The notes under the pieces are model-generated. The model was not told where the DNA came from and did no database searches. It worked only from the letters and a program-made list of their open reading frames with translations. A stretch of DNA of 64,000 bases from Gordonia sp049847105 (GTDB lineage: Bacteria > Actinomycetota > Actinomycetes > Mycobacteriales > Mycobacteriaceae), in NCBI RefSeq assembly GCF_049847105.1, contig NZ_JBNCNS010000005.1, positions 372,001 to 436,000 on the forward strand. The letters are read 5' to 3'. This document shows, piece by piece, positions 8,203-15,198 of this stretch (positions are counted from its first letter, which is position 1; each line of letters starts with the position of its first letter). Position numbers and translations under genes: made by a program.

Positions 8203-9180
8203 GTGAGTCAATTCCAGTCAGGGAACACTCCCGGACCGGACGCCCCGAACACCCTCAACGGCACGGACGGGAACGGACATCGCGATCCGGCACCGACCGT
8301 TGGGCAGGGAACGGCCCGGGTGAAGCGCGGCATGGCGGAGATGCTCAAGGGTGGCGTCATCATGGACGTCGTCACCCCGGAGCAGGCGAAGATCGCCGAG
8401 GACGCCGGAGCGGTCGCGGTCATGGCCCTCGAGCGCGTGCCCGCCGACATCCGGGCGCAGGGCGGCGTGTCGCGCATGAGCGACCCGGACATGATCGACG
8501 AGATCATCTCGAAGGTCTCCATCCCGGTGATGGCCAAGGCGCGGATCGGTCATTTCGTGGAGGCGCAGATCCTCCAGAGTCTCGGCGTGGACTACGTCGA
8601 CGAGTCCGAGGTCCTGACACCCGCCGACTACGCGAACCACATCGACAAGTGGCAGTTCACGGTGCCTTTCGTGTGTGGTGCCACCAATCTCGGTGAGGCG
8701 TTGCGACGGATCACCGAGGGCGCGGCGATGATCCGCAGCAAGGGCGAGGCCGGTACCGGCGACGTATCGAATGCGACGACGCACATGCGCAAGATCCGCG
8801 ACGAGATCCGGCGGCTCACGTCGCTGCCGAAGGACGAATTGTTCGTCGCGGCAAAGGAACTGCAAGCGCCCTACGATCTCGTCGTCGAGGTCGCCGAGGC
8901 AGGCAAGCTGCCGGTCACGCTGTTCACCGCGGGCGGTATCGCCACCCCGGCCGACGCCGCGATGATGATGCAGCTCGGCGCCGAGGGCGTGTTCGTCGGT
9001 TCGGGCATCTTCAAGTCGGGCAATCCGGAGCAGCGGGCGGCCGCGATCGTGCAGGCGACCACGTTCCACGACGATCCGGATGTGCTGGCCAAGGTCTCGC
9101 GCGGCCTGGGAGAGGCGATGGTCGGGATCAACGTCGACGACATCCCGCAGCCACACCGACTCGCAGAGCGGGGCTGGTAA
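8203..9180 (+). CDS. pdxS: Pyridoxal 5'-phosphate synthase, PdxS subunit
   Basis: This is the synthase subunit of the ribose-5-phosphate-dependent vitamin B6 pathway. It condenses ribose 5-phosphate, glyceraldehyde 3-phosphate and ammonia supplied by PdxT into PLP. The 325-residue TIM barrel carries the hallmark blocks MDVVTPEQAKIAEDAGA, MALERVPADIRAQGG and MAKARIGHFVEAQ, with the catalytic lysines. An N-terminal extension of about 30 Gly/Asn/Pro-rich residues precedes the conserved KRGMAEMLKGGVIMDV. I chose GTG 8203, eight bases after GGAG; an ATG at 8179 lies in frame without a good site. Its partner pdxT is 2.5 kb downstream rather than nearby. Confidence 0.96.
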   Translation: MSQFQSGNTPGPDAPNTLNGTDGNGHRDPAPTVGQGTARVKRGMAEMLKGGVIMDVVTPEQAKIAEDAGAVAVMALERVPADIRAQGGVSRMSDPDMIDEIISKVSIPVMAKARIGHFVEAQILQSLGVDYVDESEVLTPADYANHIDKWQFTVPFVCGATNLGEALRRITEGAAMIRSKGEAGTGDVSNATTHMRKIRDEIRRLTSLPKDELFVAAKELQAPYDLVVEVAEAGKLPVTLFTAGGIATPADAAMMMQLGAEGVFVGSGIFKSGNPEQRAAAIVQATTFHDDPDVLAKVSRGLGEAMVGINVDDIPQPHRLAERGW

Positions 9181-9193
9181 GTCCGATCTGCCG

Positions 9194-9199
9194 TAGGAT
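9194..9199 (+). promoter_or_regulatory. Candidate -10 element for the PP2C gene
   Basis: TAGGAT lies nine bases before the ATG at 9209, and no Shine-Dalgarno is present in the 28-base gap after pdxS. The arrangement suggests a nearly leaderless transcript, although read-through from pdxS is also possible. Confidence 0.35.
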
Positions 9200-9208
9200 C
9201 TGCTGATC

Positions 9209-10138
9209 ATGGACGCGGCGACGATCGTTCGGGACGCATCCCGTTGCGGCACCGACACACTGGCGGGCCTGCAGCTCGAGTGGGCGGCGGTGTGCAACGT
9301 CGGCCGAGTACGCGAGGCCAACGAGGATGCCGCGCTGGTGGAACCGGGGCGCTACCTGCTGGCCGACGGCATGGGCGGTCACGACAGCGGTGAACTCGCC
9401 AGCGAGGCCGCCCTCGAGACGCTGGCCGCGGTCGAGGCACTGGGAGACCAGACCGAGACCCAGCTGGCACTCATCGAGTTGCTGTCGGACGCCCAGATCC
9501 GGATAGGGGAGATCGACACCGAGTCCGAGCGCCGCGCCGGTACCACCGCGACCGGAGCCGTGCTGGTGACCCACGACGGTGAGCCACACTGGCTGGTCCT
9601 CAACATCGGCGACTCACGGACCTATCGCCTCCAGAGCGGCGAGTTCGAGCAACTCACGGTCGATCACTCGCAGGTCCAGGAGTTCGTGGACGCGGGCTTC
9701 CTCACCCCCGAACAGGCCCGGGTCGACCCGCGGCGCAACGTGATCACACGTGCGCTCGGGGCCGGCATGGCAGAGCCGGAGGCGGACTTCTTCTCGCTAC
9801 GCGCGTTGCCCGGCGACACGCTCCTGATCTGTTCGGACGGCCTCACCGGCGAATTGCCCGACGAGGAGATCGCAGACCTCCTCCGGAGTGCGGCAACCGC
9901 GCAGGACGGTGCCGAGGCGCTGGTGGAGGCGACCCTCGCGCTCGGTGCACACGACAATGTCACGGTCATCGTCATCGTCGTCCACGAGGCGGCGACCGAC
10001 GCCGGTGACGTCGACGGGACCGGTCGGGACGGCGCAGCGGTCGACGGGAGCCGAGTCGATGGCGGTCTTGTCGATGGCTGTGACGTCGAGGACAGCGAGG
10101 TCGGCGACACCGACACCGACGCCGACGTCACCGACTGA
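9209..10138 (+). CDS. PP2C-family serine/threonine protein phosphatase
   Basis: This is a cytosolic Mn/Mg-dependent phosphatase with no membrane segment. The PP2C metal ligands are present: D40 (in REANED), D53-G54 (LADGMGGHDSG), D210 (ICSDGLTG) and D249 (HDNVT). The catalytic domain ends near residue 257. The last 50 residues form an acidic tail with four VDG units and a D/T-rich end (DTDTDADVTD), unlike the usual PP2C end. It sits between pdxS and a LuxR-type regulator, inside what is a contiguous pdxS-tesB-pdxT block in M. tuberculosis. Its substrate is unknown; adjacency to the regulator hints at a signalling pair, but no kinase is nearby. Confidence 0.9.
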   Translation: MDAATIVRDASRCGTDTLAGLQLEWAAVCNVGRVREANEDAALVEPGRYLLADGMGGHDSGELASEAALETLAAVEALGDQTETQLALIELLSDAQIRIGEIDTESERRAGTTATGAVLVTHDGEPHWLVLNIGDSRTYRLQSGEFEQLTVDHSQVQEFVDAGFLTPEQARVDPRRNVITRALGAGMAEPEADFFSLRALPGDTLLICSDGLTGELPDEEIADLLRSAATAQDGAEALVEATLALGAHDNVTVIVIVVHEAATDAGDVDGTGRDGAAVDGSRVDGGLVDGCDVEDSEVGDTDTDADVTD

Positions 10139-10260
10139 CCCGCCGCCTCGACGCGTCGATATTTCCCTGTCAGAATCGCGGAACCTTGCGGCGACTCGTC
10201 GCGTCTAACTCACGACAGCAGGGCACACACCGGATGCCCCTCGAATGAGTGAGGACAACC

Positions 10261-10776
10261 ATGACGGTCACCGCACAGCACGCTTCGCAGCGTCACTCGT
10301 CTGTCGCTGCCGACGATCGGCCCGTGCACGATGCGGGCCGACACACCGAGGCGACACGTCGTCGGCAGGAGGCGCTCGCGCGCCTCGCACAACGACGGAT
10401 GCCGCTCCCCGGTCAGCCGCTCGATGGAACCGTGGTCACTCCGCGCCGCACCCGGCCCGGCCGTGCGCACATGACGCTGGTGACGTCGGAGGTACGCGCG
10501 GATTCGAATCGTCCGCACTGCTCGTGCGGCACCGACTCCGCGGACACCGAACATCCGGCGCTCACCATCCGCGAGATCGAGGTGCTGCGCACCTGGTTGA
10601 TGCTCGACTCCAAAACCGCAGTGGCAGAAGCGCTGTTCATCTCGCTCGGCACGGTGAACACGCACCTGACAAGAATTCGGGCGAAGTACTCGGAGGCCGG
10701 GCGGACCGCGTCCACCAAGGCCGCGCTGGTGGCACGCGCCGTTCAGGACGGGCTGATCTTGCTCGACGAACTCTGA
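10261..10776 (+). CDS. LuxR-type helix-turn-helix regulator
   Basis: This 171-residue protein has a GerE/LuxR-type HTH in its C-terminal half (about residues 99-165: LTIREIEVLRTWL, then FISLGTVNTHLTRIRAKY, then a final helix with KAALVARAVQDG). The N-terminal half is Arg/Gln/His-rich and polar with no receiver phosphorylation site, so it is not a standard response regulator. A CSCG pair (residues near 88-91) precedes the HTH. I chose ATG 10261, five bases after GAGGA, over an in-frame GTG at 10249. The target and signal are unknown; it follows the PP2C gene after a 122-base gap containing small inverted repeats (TCGACGCGTCGA at 10148-10159). Confidence 0.8.
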   Translation: MTVTAQHASQRHSSVAADDRPVHDAGRHTEATRRRQEALARLAQRRMPLPGQPLDGTVVTPRRTRPGRAHMTLVTSEVRADSNRPHCSCGTDSADTEHPALTIREIEVLRTWLMLDSKTAVAEALFISLGTVNTHLTRIRAKYSEAGRTASTKAALVARAVQDGLILLDEL

Positions 10777-10862
10777 CGAATCACCTGCGCCGCGGGACGT
10801 GAGGTCGGCAACACGGCCGATCAGACCGCGCGGGCAGCACGCTCGCAGACCGCCTGGTGCGC

Positions 10863-10868
10863 GATACT
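10863..10868 (+). promoter_or_regulatory. Candidate -10 element, leaderless start of tesB
   Basis: GATACT ends six bases before the GTG at 10875, and no ribosome binding site precedes either this codon or the upstream GTG at 10857. The spacing is that of leaderless actinobacterial promoters and supports the shorter start. Confidence 0.35.
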
Positions 10869-10874
10869 GGGGCC

Positions 10875-11729
10875 GTGGCAACCATCGAAGAGATCCTCCA
10901 GGTCGAGCCCATCGAGACCGACATCTATCGAGGGCTGGCGTTTCCCACGCTCATGCAGCGGACCTTCGGTGGTCAGGTGGCCGGGCAGGCACTGATGTCG
11001 GCCACCCGCACGGTGGCTGCCGAGTACGCGGTGCATTCGTTGCACGGCTACTTCGTGCGGCCGGGGAACCCGGAGAAGCCGACGCTGTTCCTCGTCGACC
11101 GGATCCGGGACGGCCGGTCGTTCGTCACGCGGCGCGTGACCGGGGTCCAGAACGGCGTCGCGATCTTCACGATGTCGGCGTCGTTCCACGTGCGCACCGA
11201 TCACGGCATCGAACATCAGGACCGGATGCCACCCGCGCCGGCTCCCGAGGAGTTGCCCGATGAGGCGAACGAACTCCCGGAGGATGCCAAGGCGATCTTC
11301 CGAGAGTGGAAGAACTTCGACATCCGGCTGGTGCCACCGGACCGCCTCGCCACCTCCGATTACTTCGCGGCGCAGCAGCGGGTGTGGTTCCGCTACCGTC
11401 ACCGGCTCCCGGACGACCAGGTCTTCCACGTGGGCACCCTCGCGTACATGAGCGACATGACCCTGCTCGGCTCCTCGAAGGTGCCGCATCCCGATGCCGA
11501 TCTGCAGGCGGCCTCCCTGGACCATGCGATGTGGTTCATGCGTCCCTTCCGGGCGGATCAGTGGCTCCTCTATGACCAGACCTCACCGTCGGCCTTCGGT
11601 GGGCGAGCGCTCACCCAGGGCCGGATCTTCGACCACGCCGGGCGGATGGTCGCCGCGGTCACCCAGGAGGGACTGACCCGCATCGGGCGGGAAGCGCCCG
11701 CGGATCGGTACGACGGGCAGGCGCGGTGA
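10875..11729 (+). CDS. tesB: Acyl-CoA thioesterase II
   Basis: This cytosolic TesB-type thioesterase hydrolyses acyl-CoA to free acid and CoA. The 284-residue protein has the double hot-dog layout. The N-terminal repeat is marked by FGGQVAGQALMSA and HSLHGYFVRPG, and the C-terminal repeat by MSDMTLLGSS, LDHAMWFMRPFRADQWLLYD and GRALTQGRIFDHAGRMVAAVTQEG. The GTG at 10875 gives the conserved VATIEEIL start and fits the nearby -10 element; an in-frame GTG at 10857 is less likely. It overlaps pdxT by four bases (GTGA), matching the tesB2-pdxT pair of mycobacteria. Physiological acyl chain length cannot be read from sequence. Confidence 0.94.
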   Translation: MATIEEILQVEPIETDIYRGLAFPTLMQRTFGGQVAGQALMSATRTVAAEYAVHSLHGYFVRPGNPEKPTLFLVDRIRDGRSFVTRRVTGVQNGVAIFTMSASFHVRTDHGIEHQDRMPPAPAPEELPDEANELPEDAKAIFREWKNFDIRLVPPDRLATSDYFAAQQRVWFRYRHRLPDDQVFHVGTLAYMSDMTLLGSSKVPHPDADLQAASLDHAMWFMRPFRADQWLLYDQTSPSAFGGRALTQGRIFDHAGRMVAAVTQEGLTRIGREAPADRYDGQAR

Positions 11730-12346
11730 GCGGCGTCGACACTCCGCGGATCGGGGTCCTGGCACTCCAGGGTGACGTCCGGGAGCATCTCGCCGCCCTG
11801 ACCGAGGCGGGCGCGCAGGCCGAGGCCGTTCGCCGCCCGGCCGAACTCGCGGCCGTCGACGCGGTGGTCATCCCAGGAGGGGAGTCGACCACGATGAGTC
11901 ATCTGCTGAACGTGTTCGATCTGTTCGACCCACTGCGGGAGCGGCTGGCCGCGGGCATGCCCGCCTACGGTTCCTGCGCCGGCATGATCATGCTGGCGAG
12001 CACGATCCTGGACACGCGCGCCGACGCCCGCCACCTCGACGCCCTCGACATCACGGTGCGGCGCAATGCCTTCGGTCGGCAGGTGGAGAGCTTCGAGACA
12101 GACCTGGAGTTCACCGGTATTACCGACCGGCCGGGGGATGCCCCGATGCGGGCGGTGTTCATCCGGGCGCCGTGGGTGGAGTCCATAGCCCCGGAGGTCG
12201 AGGTACTTGCACAGGTGCCGGACGGTCCCGCCGAGGGACGGATCGTCGCGGTGCGGCAAGGTGACGTCCTCGCGACGTCGTTCCATCCGGAGGTGACCGG
12301 CGACCGGCGGGTGCACCAGTACTTCGTCGACATGGTGCGGGCCTGA
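11726..12346 (+). CDS. pdxT: Pyridoxal 5'-phosphate synthase, glutaminase subunit PdxT
   Basis: This class I glutamine amidotransferase releases ammonia from glutamine and channels it to PdxS. The 206-residue protein carries the full catalytic triad C84 (GSCAGM), H187 and E189 (FHPEVTG), plus the oxyanion block PGGESTTMSHL. It starts at GTG 11726 overlapping the tesB stop. In most organisms pdxT directly follows pdxS; here it is separated from pdxS by three genes, so equal stoichiometry cannot rely on one short transcript. Confidence 0.96.
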   Translation: MSGVDTPRIGVLALQGDVREHLAALTEAGAQAEAVRRPAELAAVDAVVIPGGESTTMSHLLNVFDLFDPLRERLAAGMPAYGSCAGMIMLASTILDTRADARHLDALDITVRRNAFGRQVESFETDLEFTGITDRPGDAPMRAVFIRAPWVESIAPEVEVLAQVPDGPAEGRIVAVRQGDVLATSFHPEVTGDRRVHQYFVDMVRA

Positions 12347-12394
12347 TCATCACGGCGCCGGGAGCGTAGCGGCAGTTGAGTCGGCACGCACCGG

Positions 12395-12400
12395 TAAGAT
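12395..12400 (+). promoter_or_regulatory. Candidate -10 element for yebC
   Basis: TAAGAT in the 127-base gap before yebC is the best match to the actinobacterial -10. It would give a leader of about 70 bases ending in a GGGAG ribosome binding site. Confidence 0.35.
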
Positions 12401-12473
12401 CTTGACGTTGGGCCGATCGTCATCGGATGGTCGCGCCACGTGGTACTGACGTCGAGAAGGATGTGGGAGTCTC

Positions 12474-13226
12474 ATGAGCGGCCATTCCAAGTGGGCCACC
12501 ACCAAGCACAAGAAGGCGGTCGTCGACGCCAAGCGCGGCAAGATGTTCGCCAAGCTGATCAAGAACATCGAGGTGGCGGCGCGCACCGGAGGTGGTGATC
12601 CGGCCGGCAATCCCACTCTCTATGACGCCATCCAGAAGGCCAAGAAGTCGTCGGTGCCCAACGACAACATCGAGCGGGCCCGCAAGCGTGGTGGCGGTGA
12701 AGAGGCGGGCGGCGCCGACTGGCAGACCATCATGTACGAGGGGTACGGCCCGAACGGCGTCGCGATCCTCATCGAATGCCTCACCGACAACCGGAACCGC
12801 GCCGCAGGCGAGGTGCGGACCGCGATGACCCGCAACGGCGGCAACATGGCCGATCCCGGTTCGGTGGCATACCTTTTCACCCGTCGGGGTGTGGTCACGC
12901 TGGAGAAGAACGGCCAGTCCGAGGATGACCTGCTGATGGCCGTCCTCGATGCCGGTGCCGAGGAGGTCAACGACCTCGGAGAGTCCTTCGAGGTGGTGAG
13001 CGAACCGACGGATCTGGTCGCGGTCCGGACGGCGTTGCAAGAGGCCGGCATCGATTACGACTCCGCCGAGGCGGACTTTCGGGCGTCGGTCGAGGTGCCG
13101 GTGGACGCCGACGGCGCGCGCAAGGTGTTCAAGCTCATCGATGCGCTCGAGGACTCCGACGACGTGCAGAACGTGTTCAGCAACGTCGACGTGAGTGACG
13201 AGGTGCTCGCCGAACTCGACGAGTAG
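12474..13226 (+). CDS. yebC: YebC/PmpR family protein
   Basis: This 250-residue, full-length YebC family protein opens with the signature SGHSKWATTKHKKAVVDAKRGK and has conserved GGGDPAGNPTLYDAI and MYEGYGPNGVAI blocks. Family members have been described as transcriptional regulators and, more recently, as ribosome-associated factors that relieve stalling at proline stretches; which applies here is not decidable from sequence. The ATG at 12474 follows a GGGAG site. In mycobacteria it also sits between pdxT and the ruv genes. It converges with the kinase-like gene, 26 bases apart. Confidence 0.95.
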   Translation: MSGHSKWATTKHKKAVVDAKRGKMFAKLIKNIEVAARTGGGDPAGNPTLYDAIQKAKKSSVPNDNIERARKRGGGEEAGGADWQTIMYEGYGPNGVAILIECLTDNRNRAAGEVRTAMTRNGGNMADPGSVAYLFTRRGVVTLEKNGQSEDDLLMAVLDAGAEEVNDLGESFEVVSEPTDLVAVRTALQEAGIDYDSAEADFRASVEVPVDADGARKVFKLIDALEDSDDVQNVFSNVDVSDEVLAELDE

Positions 13227-13252
13227 GACCGTCGCGAATCGTTCGGCGGACG

Positions 13253-13897
13253 TCAGGACATCCGGTCCCGGTGGCGTGTCGTGCGTGGATGGTCGACGGC
13301 GACGGCCGGGCGGTCCGGGTGGTCGTAACGGACCTCGATGTCGGCGTCGCCCGATGCCTCCGCGTATCGCAGGATCGGCTCGACGGTCCACTGCGCGTCC
13401 GGCGACGAGATCCGGCGGAGGGTGGCCTCGCTCATCCGGAGCCGGATCGCCAGATCCACGTCGAGATCCCTGCCGACGAGCATCGGCCCGGCCAGGATCA
13501 GCACCTGGTCGGACGCCGCGTCCTGTCGTCGGTCGCGGAAGGAACGATCCTGTTCGGCATCCCACAGACGCGGCAGCCATCGGCCTGCGACGCGGAGCGC
13601 GGAGACGACCTCCCGATCGAGCGCCGGGTAGTCGAACCACGTGGATCGAAAGCTCTCCGGGTCGGTATGTCCGTACTCGAACCGCAGCGACGCCGCCCGC
13701 AGATAGTCGGCCATCCTGACGACGGCCGCGGCACGTCCGACGACCCGGAGCCGGGCAGCGAGACGGTCGGCGAGGTCGTCGGGCCGGGCGGCGTCGGCAC
13801 CGTCGATCACCACCACCACACGGCCGTCGCGGGCGGCGACGTGGGAGAGGCAGAGTTCGACGAGCCCGTCGGGCGTGGTCGGCGTGTACGTGGGCAT
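13253..13897 (-). CDS. Uridine-kinase-like protein with degenerate P-loop
   Basis: This 214-residue protein resembles the actinobacterial uridine kinase-like NTPase family (later blocks RMADYLRAASLRFEYGH, FRSTWFDYPALDREV and LILAGPMLVGRDLDVDLAIRL). The P-loop position reads VVVIDGADAARPDD (residues 28-41): the Gly-Lys-Ser/Thr of a Walker A motif is absent, so ordinary ATP binding is doubtful. The start at ATG 13897 is preceded by AAGG, and longer frames run antisense through ruvC. It diverges from ruvC across 99 bases and converges on yebC. It may be a pseudoenzyme retained for another role; kinase activity should not be assumed. Confidence 0.75.
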   Translation of the reverse strand: MPTYTPTTPDGLVELCLSHVAARDGRVVVVIDGADAARPDDLADRLAARLRVVGRAAAVVRMADYLRAASLRFEYGHTDPESFRSTWFDYPALDREVVSALRVAGRWLPRLWDAEQDRSFRDRRQDAASDQVLILAGPMLVGRDLDVDLAIRLRMSEATLRRISSPDAQWTVEPILRYAEASGDADIEVRYDHPDRPAVAVDHPRTTRHRDRMS

Positions 13898-13948
13898 GGC
13901 ACCTTCGATTGTCGCGTGTTGTTGTCCGTCGTCGTCGGCGCCTGCCGA

Positions 13949-13971
13949 TAGAATCTCGAACAACTGTTCGG
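13949..13971 (+). promoter_or_regulatory. ruvCAB promoter with LexA (SOS) box
   Basis: A TAGAAT -10 element (13949-13954) is followed immediately by TCGAACAACTGTTCGG (13956-13971), which matches the actinobacterial SOS box TCGAAC-N4-GTTCGA at all but the last base. LexA bound here would cover the transcription start. The site lies 25 bases before the ruvC GTG. LexA control of ruvC is established in mycobacteria. Confidence 0.85.
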
Positions 13972-13996
13972 AAATGCTTGCACGGTGGAGGTGTAC

Positions 13997-14602
13997 GTGC
14001 GTGTGATGGGAGTCGATCCCGGCCTGACGCGCTGTGGGATCGCCCTGGTCGAGTCGGGTCGGGGACGGAACGTGACCGCGCTCGACGTCGACGTGGTCAG
14101 GACGCCCACCGACATGGAACTCGCGAACCGGTTGCTGGCCATCTACACGGCTGCGAGTCACTGGCTCGATGTGCACCAGCCGGACGTGGTCGCGATCGAG
14201 CGGGTGTTCGCACAGAATCAGGTGTCCACGGCGATGGGGACCGCACAGGCGGGCGGGGTCATCGCGTTGGCTGCCGGTCAACGCGATGTGCCCGTGCGAT
14301 TCCATACCCCGTCCGAGGTCAAGGCGGCCGTCACGGGGAGTGGCCGGGCCGACAAGGCGCAGGTCACGATGATGGTCACCCGCATCCTCGGGATGCAGAC
14401 GAAGCCGAAACCGGCAGACGCCGCCGATGCCCTGGCGCTGGCGATCTGCCACTGCTGGCGAGGAGCCACCACGGAGAAGATGATCGAGGCACAACGCAAG
14501 GCCGAGGAACTGGCACGGCGCCATCGTGAGCGCGTGGCGCAGGCGTCCGCCGATCGTGCGACGTCGTCGCGACGACGGTCGCGGGCCGGGGGAGCGGCAT
14601 GA
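13997..14602 (+). CDS. ruvC: Holliday junction resolvase RuvC
   Basis: This endonuclease resolves Holliday junctions together with RuvAB during recombinational repair. The 201-residue protein shows the acidic catalytic residues in VMGVDPGLTRCG, in AIERVFAQNQ and in the DAADALALAICH block. I chose GTG 13997 because GGAGG ends five bases upstream and the resulting VRVMGVDPG start matches the family; an in-frame GTG at 13985 overlaps that ribosome site. It is the first gene of ruvCAB with four-base stop-start overlaps to the next gene, under the SOS promoter described separately. The Arg/Ser-rich C-terminal 25 residues are typical of actinobacterial RuvC. Confidence 0.96.
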   Translation: MRVMGVDPGLTRCGIALVESGRGRNVTALDVDVVRTPTDMELANRLLAIYTAASHWLDVHQPDVVAIERVFAQNQVSTAMGTAQAGGVIALAAGQRDVPVRFHTPSEVKAAVTGSGRADKAQVTMMVTRILGMQTKPKPADAADALALAICHCWRGATTEKMIEAQRKAEELARRHRERVAQASADRATSSRRRSRAGGAA

Positions 14603-15198
14603 TCGCCTCGGTGCGGGGTCCCGTCGTCGACGTCGCCCTCGACCACGTGGTGATCGATTGCGCGGGCGTCGGCTACCGCGTCCTCGTGACGCCCGGAACC
14701 GTCGGGTCGCTGCGGCGCGGCGAGGAGGCGACGTTGCTCACCTCGATGATCGTGCGCGAGGACTCGATGACGCTCTACGGTTTCACCGATGCCGATGCGC
14801 GGTCATTGTTCACCCTTCTGCAGACGGTGACCGGGGTCGGCCCGCGCCTGGCGATGGCGACCCTGGCGGTCCTGGAGCCAGACGCGCTTCGCCGCGCATT
14901 GGCCGAGTCCGATGTGAAGGCGCTGACCACCGTTCCGGGGATCGGGAAACGCGTGGCCGAACGACTTGTCGTGGAACTTCGGGACAAGGTCGAGGCGCCT
15001 GCGGCACGAGACGGTGTGGCGTCGACCACCGCGATCGGCGGCACGGTGCGGGACCAGGTGGCCGAAGCGTTGCTGGGTCTCGGGTTCACGGCCGCACCCG
15101 CCGACCGGGCCCTGGCCGCGGTACTCGCCGACGCGCCCGATGTGGATGCCTCCACCCTTCTCCGGAAGTCGTTGGCGCTCTTGGGGAAGACCGCATGA
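14599..15198 (+). CDS. ruvA: Holliday junction DNA helicase subunit RuvA
   Basis: RuvA binds four-way junctions as a tetramer and loads the RuvB motors. The 199-residue protein has the N-terminal OB-fold (MIASVRGPVVDV), tandem helix-hairpin-helix motifs (LLQTVTGVGPRLAMATLAVL and LTTVPGIGKRVAERLVVEL) and the C-terminal RuvB-binding domain (VAEALLGLGFTAAPADRAL). Its ATG overlaps the ruvC stop and its stop overlaps the ruvB start, so the three products are coupled. Confidence 0.97.
   Translation: MIASVRGPVVDVALDHVVIDCAGVGYRVLVTPGTVGSLRRGEEATLLTSMIVREDSMTLYGFTDADARSLFTLLQTVTGVGPRLAMATLAVLEPDALRRALAESDVKALTTVPGIGKRVAERLVVELRDKVEAPAARDGVASTTAIGGTVRDQVAEALLGLGFTAAPADRALAAVLADAPDVDASTLLRKSLALLGKTA

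Noticed and set aside
14526..15194. RuvB frame open upstream through all of ruvA (total 586 codons)
   Set aside because: High-GC shadow frame with Arg/Gly-rich composition; RuvB domains begin only after ATG 15195, which overlaps the ruvA stop.
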